Positions 59,080-64,000 of a stretch of 64,000 nucleotides of DNA are shown piece by piece. The position numbers and the translations under genes are program-made. Each line of letters starts with the position of its first letter. The first letter of the stretch is position 1. Source of the stretch: JADKIH01 sp964595205 (GTDB taxonomy: Bacteria > Bacteroidota > Bacteroidia > AKYH767-A > 2013-40CM-41-45); NCBI GenBank assembly GCA_964595205.1, contig CAZQOQ010000002.1, positions 169,404 to 233,403 on the forward strand, written 5' to 3'. The notes under the pieces were generated by a model. That model was not told where the DNA came from. It made no database searches and saw only the letters and a program-made list of their open reading frames with translations.

Positions 59080-61338
59080 TCACCTGGTCAAATCCAGGTT
59101 AAATATATCGTTTTCAAAAATAAACGGTTGCTTGCTCCAGATTTCTATCGAGTTTCGATGCTTCAGGATGAGATAATATTTATGACCTGGCAATAAGCCT
59201 TCAAAGTAAAACGATGCTTGTCCACTTGTACTCAAGACCTTTCTATCAGTAGCTACAATTAATTGCGTTGCTGAATCAGAAAGTTGAAGGGTAAGAGTAT
59301 CGCTTAAAGCAGGATGATTAATGGGATCTATAACTGCAACCATTGAATCAGCTCCTATGATATAAAAACCTTCCATGAATGCTTTTAGATTAACGGTTAC
59401 TGTACAAGCATATATCTTAATGACTATTTCATTAGACAAGGCCGGATTCCCTGTAACACATGTTGCATTGCTTGTCATTACGCATACGATAGAATCATTG
59501 TCAAGGAGAAAATCAGCTATATAAGTTGCACTATTGGCTCCTGCATTTAAATTATTTTTCTTCCATTGATAAACCGGAGTTATACCACTATTAACCGGGA
59601 TTGCTGTAAATGTCACACTCGATCCGGCACATATTGGTCCGGTTGGCGCTGCCTCAATGGATACACTTGCTGCAACGCCGGGATTTACACTTATTCCGAT
59701 TTTATTAGATGTAGCCGGACTACCGGAGACACAAATTGCATCGCTTGTCATTATACAAGTAATGGTATCATTATTTATCCATGTATTATTTATATAAGTC
59801 GAACTATTGCTCCCGGTATTTATATTATTTATTTTCCATTGAAACAAAGGAAATGATCCACCATTTTCAGGTGTTGCAGTAAAAGTCATGCTTGTTGTCG
59901 GACAAACTTCGGCCACAGAATTAGCAGAGATTGATACAGAGGCAACGGTATAAGGATGCACAGTAACTGGCAACGATATTGAAGAAGTGCTGCTGGCACA
60001 TCCGTTCAACGGTGTTGCAATTATGCTTCCAGACGTTGCACTGCCTGAAAAGTCAACAGTAATAGAGTTGGAATTCGCGCCACTTGTAACAGAAGCTCCC
60101 GGTGGTAATGACCATGAATAACCCATGGAAGCAATCATCGGAGAAACACTATAGGTAACTCCACTCTGTCCCTGACATACAATGGTCAATCCGCTTATGG
60201 TTGAAGCATCATTAACCGGCGGACTGGTATAGTTTATTTCATCTCTATTTACAACCCACGAATCGGTCAATAAGCCAATTGTGTTGCTCTGTGTAGCCAT
60301 TGAATAGAATATCCAGTCGGATGCGTTTTTAAAATGATTCCAGGAGACCCAATAACAGAGCGACGGATATTTATTTTTTATTTGATTTATCAGAATAGTA
60401 TAATCATACACATTCGGATTATTTTGAACCGTTTGCTTCCGTGGACCAAACTCAGCAATTCCAACCGGCTTGTTTAAGGCGACAATTGAATTGTAGTTAG
60501 GAATATCTAGCGTATCATTGTAAATATCTAATCCAATAATGTCAACTAAACTGTCGCCCGGATAATAAAATAATTCTGATTTAAAAGCGGGATTTCCAAC
60601 CGAGCTTTCTCTTGCACTGGGTGCATAGCACCACAAGATGTTGTGAAGTTCTTTAACATTTGTGAGATAATTAAAAATATAATTCCAAAGAGCGGTGTAG
60701 TCGGAATTTACAGGCAAAGTAGAAGTTTTAGAACCCCACCAAAACCAATTGCCATTCATTTCATGAAATGGTCTGAATATTATTGTAACATTTGAATCCT
60801 GAAGCTGTGAAAAACCGAGCGCTAAACTGTCAAGCTCCTTATTAAAATTAGAGTTTGCAAGATGGCCATTAGTTACAACATCCAATAAATTAGAAGAATT
60901 TGTCAGGTCATTTGAATTAGTTTGATTCCAGGGATTTTTAAAATTAGCCATGACAAATATTAATCCGTTCTGTCTTGAGTAATTGATAAGCGGTTGATTA
61001 ACCTGATTCATGTTTTCAATAGCCGTATAAAAAGGTGCGGTGTGAAAGCGGGTGTAATTTGTTCCGATAATACCAACCCACTCGCTTGTCTGGTTATATA
61101 ATGCTGTAATTACCGTATCAAATTCAGTGAAAGGTGTTTCAGGCAACCCTCTATAATTCATCCACTGGCCGCTAATTACCTTATTGTCGGGTTGGGCGGA
61201 AAGTCCGCTGAGATATTGCAGAATGCACTGTGATGTTTGGTTGGCGTTGATGTCAGCAGTTTGCTGCGAAAATGCAGAAGTGCAGTACAAAAATAAAATA
61301 CCGACAGCCAGGATCTTTATGGTTGGAGTTATTTTCAT
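59080..61338 (-). CDS. GH26-type beta-mannanase-like glycoside hydrolase with Ig-like domains
   Basis: Start ATG 61,338 (MKITPTIKILAVGILFLYCT) gives a signal peptide and 752 residues. The N-terminal ~320 residues match family GH26: ISGQWMNYRG, WVGIIGTNYTRFH, acid/base Glu in FRPFHEMNGNWFWWG, ILWCYAPS, VDIIGLDIYND and nucleophile Glu in GIAEFGPRK. Three PKD/Ig-like beta-sandwich repeats follow (two nearly parallel ones around NSNSITVDFSG, GSNSSTYINN and GANSATYIADF). The last ~100 residues form a domain often seen near the C-end of Bacteroidota surface proteins (VNLKAFMEGFY, YYLILKHRNSIEIWS). No type-A sorting domain follows, so the export route is unclear. It probably hydrolyses mannans. Confidence 0.85.
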   Translation of the reverse strand: MKITPTIKILAVGILFLYCTSAFSQQTADINANQTSQCILQYLSGLSAQPDNKVISGQWMNYRGLPETPFTEFDTVITALYNQTSEWVGIIGTNYTRFHTAPFYTAIENMNQVNQPLINYSRQNGLIFVMANFKNPWNQTNSNDLTNSSNLLDVVTNGHLANSNFNKELDSLALGFSQLQDSNVTIIFRPFHEMNGNWFWWGSKTSTLPVNSDYTALWNYIFNYLTNVKELHNILWCYAPSARESSVGNPAFKSELFYYPGDSLVDIIGLDIYNDTLDIPNYNSIVALNKPVGIAEFGPRKQTVQNNPNVYDYTILINQIKNKYPSLCYWVSWNHFKNASDWIFYSMATQSNTIGLLTDSWVVNRDEINYTSPPVNDASTISGLTIVCQGQSGVTYSVSPMIASMGYSWSLPPGASVTSGANSNSITVDFSGSATSGSIIATPLNGCASSTSSISLPVTVHPYTVASVSISANSVAEVCPTTSMTFTATPENGGSFPLFQWKINNINTGSNSSTYINNTWINNDTITCIMTSDAICVSGSPATSNKIGISVNPGVAASVSIEAAPTGPICAGSSVTFTAIPVNSGITPVYQWKKNNLNAGANSATYIADFLLDNDSIVCVMTSNATCVTGNPALSNEIVIKIYACTVTVNLKAFMEGFYIIGADSMVAVIDPINHPALSDTLTLQLSDSATQLIVATDRKVLSTSGQASFYFEGLLPGHKYYLILKHRNSIEIWSKQPFIFENDIFNLDLTR

Positions 61339-61507
61339 TGACTGCCCTATTAAATGATATTTATCAAAGGTAAAATAAAAGTGCAAAGGCAAATGTCCTT
61401 CTTCGCCTATTGAAAAAGATATGGAAGGCGCAATTCATACCTGAATCAGTCATTTTACAAAATATTTGCATATTGACTTTTGTCTGCCGGGTTTGTAGTT
61501 ACAGGGT

Positions 61508-62548
61508 TTATAATTTAAATTTCTCAAATATTTGTCCATTAAATTTGAATGCTCCATTCTCATGTGTTCCAAGCCAAAGGTCGCCATTGTTGTCTTTGTA
61601 TATGCAAAAAAGCGAAATGTTCTTTGAGTTGACTTGAACAGGATAATGTGTAATTTTCATTCCATCATATTTCCAAACACCATCAAGATAAGTCACAAAC
61701 CATAAATCATTATTGTTGTCCATTACACTTGATAGATACTCGTCCAAATTACTATCCATTTTCCCATCTAAACCGCCAATGCTTTTATGTCTTGTGTAAA
61801 ATTTATTGCTTTTTATTGTCGTGCTGTCGTAAACACTATAACGATATTCGGTGTTGAACCAAAAGTCGCCATTTTTGTCTTCCGTAATTGAACGCACTCC
61901 GTTTGCACCTTCATTGCGAAATTCTGTTACATCTTCTTCTGTAATCCATTCGAACGATTTTCCATCGTATCTGCAAATTCCAACAGGGTTTGTCCCAAAC
62001 CAAATGTTTCCATTCCTGTCTTTATAAATACTGTAGATTTCAAAAGGATTTGAAAGATTCGGTGGTTCAGGCAATTGTAATTCAAATAAAGTGATACCAT
62101 CATATCGATATACTTTTTCATTTCCGTAAGAATTTTTAAACCAAATATCTGTGGATTTAAGTTGCCAATCACTACTGGGTGCAGGCGATAATGTCGTGAA
62201 TGTATTTCCGTCAAATTTAACTATCGTAGAATTCGGGTGGCAACTGGCGAAGTATATGTTGCCAGATTCATCTTCCTTTATTTCATCAATTCTGTTGTTA
62301 GGCAAACCGTGTTTTGTTGTGTAATTAAATAACTCTTTTCCATTGCACCTATACACTCCTGTTTCCCAACTACCAAACCAATAAACATTTTTCTTGTCTT
62401 GATAAACAACCATTATACTACTTCCGAGTTCCGCTACAGTATCGCCTCTTACAATGTTTTTTGTTTTAGTTTGTTGCGTTGTGGATTGTCCATTGCAAGA
62501 GGTCAAAAGTGTTAAAACGCATAGAAATAAAAGTATGTTTAATTTCAT
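61508..62548 (-). CDS. Two-component-regulator-type beta-propeller lipoprotein (paralogue 1)
   Basis: The 346-residue protein starts with a lipoprotein signal MKLNILLFLCVLTLLTSCNG. It consists of Reg_prop-type blades: KKNVYWFGSWETGVYRCNGK, RNGNIWFGTNPVGICRYDGKS, NGDFWFNTEYRYSVYDS, NNDLWFVTYLDGVWKYDGMK, NGDLWLGTHENGAFKFNGQI. Such blades normally form the periplasmic sensor of hybrid two-component proteins, but here the chain ends after the propeller, with no membrane, kinase or DNA-binding part. It may be a free surface or periplasmic binding protein. It is about as AT-rich as its paralogue upstream, from which it is separated by an attC-like palindrome. Confidence 0.85.
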   Translation of the reverse strand: MKLNILLFLCVLTLLTSCNGQSTTQQTKTKNIVRGDTVAELGSSIMVVYQDKKNVYWFGSWETGVYRCNGKELFNYTTKHGLPNNRIDEIKEDESGNIYFASCHPNSTIVKFDGNTFTTLSPAPSSDWQLKSTDIWFKNSYGNEKVYRYDGITLFELQLPEPPNLSNPFEIYSIYKDRNGNIWFGTNPVGICRYDGKSFEWITEEDVTEFRNEGANGVRSITEDKNGDFWFNTEYRYSVYDSTTIKSNKFYTRHKSIGGLDGKMDSNLDEYLSSVMDNNNDLWFVTYLDGVWKYDGMKITHYPVQVNSKNISLFCIYKDNNGDLWLGTHENGAFKFNGQIFEKFKL

Positions 62549-62583
62549 TAATGGACTGTTTAATGTTTGACGAGTTTGCTGGA

Positions 62584-62723
62584 GTTGCTATTAACGGTCT
62601 GCGTGTATGAGAAGTAGCGGGTTAAAAAACGCTTCACTTTCAGTTTGGTACAGAACTTTATTAAAAGCACTGACCTTAGATTTAGCACTGAACCCGCTAT
62701 TTCTTATACACGCTGTTAGCAAC
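62584..62723. repeat. attC-like imperfect palindrome between the propeller genes
   Basis: Inner arms 62,601-62,623 and 62,691-62,713 pair at 20-21 of 23 positions (GCGTGTATGAGAAGTAGCGG against its near complement). Outer boxes GTTGCT-att-AAC (62,584-62,595) and GTTAGCAAC (62,715-62,723) pair if three bases bulge out on the left. Two paired box sets per side, unpaired bases on one arm, and a total of about 140 bp resemble integron attC sites, but the terminal cores do not fit RYYYAAC/GTTRRRY exactly. Confidence 0.55.
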
Positions 62724-62731
62724 AGTTATTT

Positions 62732-63838
62732 TTAGTTCGTCCAAGGTTCTTTGTCTTTAGCGTCTTTAAATTTTTCACCATCAAAAATGCATAAGCCTTG
62801 CCACGTTCCATACCAAAATTGTCCTTTATTATCTTCAAAAATACTTTGGACAACATTGGTCGTTAATCCGTTTTCAGTAGTGAACTGTTTGAAATTACTA
62901 CCATCATATCGGTAAACTCCATAGCCTTCAGCCGTAAACCAAATATTACCTAGGTTGTCTTCATAAAAATTGTAAGCTTCTTCACCTGCAATAATTCCAT
63001 CCTTAGTAAAGTTGGTAAAGGTTTTCCCATCAAATTTGCTCACACCGCCATAAAAAGTTCCAATCCAAATATTTCCTTGTTTGTCTTCTAAAATATCTGC
63101 AACGTTATTATCGGTAAGTTCATTTTTAGATGTTAAATGAATAAATTTTCCGTTTTTATGCTTAAAAACTCCGTTTCCATCAGTAGCAAACCACATAGCT
63201 CCATTCTTGTCTTCAATAATTTTAAAAACCAATTTGTCAGATAGCATAGGTTTTGCATTTTCAACTCTTGAATCTGGCAAAGAAAAAGGAATAAAATTTT
63301 CTCCGTCAAATTGATTAACCCCTCCTGTCGAACCAACCCAAATAAGTCCGCTTTTGTCAATAGTTAGACCCCAAATTTCTTTACTCTGCAACCCTTCTTG
63401 TTTTGAAAATGTTGTAAACTCCTTACCATTATATTTTATGAGTCCTTCGGATGTTCCAAACCATAAATTACCTGCGGTATCTTCTACTATCTCCAAAACC
63501 CTAAAACGTGGGTTGATTCCTGTAATAGTGATTTTTTCAAGTATTTGTCCATCATAACGTATTATTCCATCTCCATTTGTTCCAAACCAATAGTTCCCTT
63601 TTTTGTCCTGATGCATCGTCCTTACAAATTCTCTTACCATTCCATTTAAGTTCGTGTGAATTTGAGGAAATGTTGTGTTTTGATTGAGAATTATTGGTTG
63701 GGTTTTTATTTCATTTTCTTTTATATCCGGAATAGATTTTTCTTTCACTTGTCCTGTGCAGGCTAAAATTTGAAGTGATAGAAGTATCAAAAGTAAATTC
63801 CTCTCTTTAAATATTGTATTACAACCAATGTTTGTCAT
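62732..63838 (-). CDS. Two-component-regulator-type beta-propeller lipoprotein (paralogue 2)
   Basis: The 368-residue protein has an N-terminal signal ending LLILLSLQILAC, a lipobox-like site. Seven or so Reg_prop blades follow: KGNYWFGTNGDGIIRYDGQI, AGNLWFGTSEGLIKYNGKEF, SGLIWVGSTGGVNQFDGENF, NGAMWFATDGNGVFKHKNGK, QGNIWIGTFYGGVSKFDGKT, LGNIWFTAEGYGVYRYDGSN, KGQFWYGTWQGLCIFDGEKF. Repeats are cleaner than in paralogue 1. The chain ends at the propeller, without a signalling module. The gene is bounded by GTTAGCAAC just after its stop (62,715) and GTTGCTAAC just before its start (63,858), an inverted pair consistent with a mobile cassette. Confidence 0.85.
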   Translation of the reverse strand: MTNIGCNTIFKERNLLLILLSLQILACTGQVKEKSIPDIKENEIKTQPIILNQNTTFPQIHTNLNGMVREFVRTMHQDKKGNYWFGTNGDGIIRYDGQILEKITITGINPRFRVLEIVEDTAGNLWFGTSEGLIKYNGKEFTTFSKQEGLQSKEIWGLTIDKSGLIWVGSTGGVNQFDGENFIPFSLPDSRVENAKPMLSDKLVFKIIEDKNGAMWFATDGNGVFKHKNGKFIHLTSKNELTDNNVADILEDKQGNIWIGTFYGGVSKFDGKTFTNFTKDGIIAGEEAYNFYEDNLGNIWFTAEGYGVYRYDGSNFKQFTTENGLTTNVVQSIFEDNKGQFWYGTWQGLCIFDGEKFKDAKDKEPWTN

Positions 63839-63857
63839 ATTGTTGTTTTTATAATTG

Positions 63858-63866
63858 TTGCTAACG
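63858..63866 (+). repeat. Second copy of the GTTGCTAAC outer box
   Basis: GTTGCTAAC followed by GTCAGTTCGTGC resembles the left end of the palindrome at 62,584 (GTTGCTATTAACGGTCTGCG). No matching right arm was found in the remaining 130 bp, so the element is either partial or continues outside the window. Confidence 0.4.
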
Positions 63867-64000
63867 TCAGTTCGTGCAAAAACAAAAATAACAATTTAAT
63901 TCAGATTCTATAGGGTACTATTGAACGCTGTATTGGTAAAAATAATTTCTGGTGATAGAATACTTTATGTATCGCAACAGTAGCAAAAATAATATAAAAG

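Noticed and set aside
1..64000. CRISPR arrays and insertion sequences
   Set aside because: No regularly spaced identical repeats of 25-40 bp with unique spacers and no transposase gene were seen; repeated arrays are tandem without spacers.

Overview
The window comes from a member of the Bacteroidota. Several secreted proteins end in a type IX secretion (T9SS) type-A sorting domain, some upstream regions carry the Bacteroidota -7 promoter box TAnnTTTG, and prolyl-tRNA synthetase is the short archaeal/eukaryotic-like form usual in this phylum. A finer placement is not possible by eye. No tRNA, rRNA or CRISPR array was recognised.

Positions 1 to about 13,800 are the right end of an AT-rich prophage or related integrative phage element; the rest lies off the left edge. 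It holds the C-terminus of a tape-measure-like protein, a leftward three-gene block (double-HTH protein, 47-residue ORF, OB-fold protein) with iteron-like repeats, and a rightward virion block: XkdF-type protease/scaffold, major capsid protein, two related tail-tube-like proteins, a 1,095-residue fibre, a 55-residue ORF, portal and connector. A small membrane protein, an excisionase-like HTH protein and a convergent tyrosine integrase close the element. An exact 14-mer, CATTTTATAGGTAT, stands before four virion genes, and a diverged fifth copy stands before the 79-residue gene. Terminator-like hairpins precede three of the five copies, so it looks like a phage-specific expression signal.

Positions 13,980 to about 31,600 are chromosomal housekeeping and envelope genes: proS, a Tyr/Gly- and Asn-rich lipoprotein, an OmpP1/FadL-like outer-membrane protein, a TPR protein, a zinc-ribbon protein with a histone-H1-like basic tail, a NIF3-family protein, lpxK overlapping purine nucleoside phosphorylase, a T9SS LVIVD-repeat protein, a TlpA-like thioredoxin lipoprotein, an M1 metallopeptidase with a beta-rich C-terminal half, and lpxH. 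The two lpx genes act in lipid A synthesis.

Positions 31,800 to 49,440 hold an AT-rich S41 peptidase, a BadF-type sugar kinase divergent from a sugar symporter (probably amino-sugar use), a GT-C-like membrane protein, the pbpC/alpha-2-macroglobulin pair, a large T9SS adhesin-like protein and an orphan export leader that resembles the adhesin's own leader.

Positions 49,886 to 64,000 hold an AlkD-like glycosylase, a fatty-acid desaturase and a possible cyclic-nucleotide circuit: a histidine kinase with a cNMP-binding domain, a divergent HD-domain protein, and a TPR membrane adenylate cyclase. Two tandem-repeat arrays built on ATTGACG flank this trio. A serine hydrolase, a lectin/lyase-like T9SS protein, a GH26 mannanase-like enzyme and two related beta-propeller lipoproteins follow. 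The propeller genes are separated by an attC-like imperfect palindrome, which suggests cassette-type acquisition.

The strongest leads for something undescribed are the phage 14-mer with its terminator-motif-gene layout, the cyclase/HD/cNMP-kinase trio, and the attC-like element between the propeller genes.
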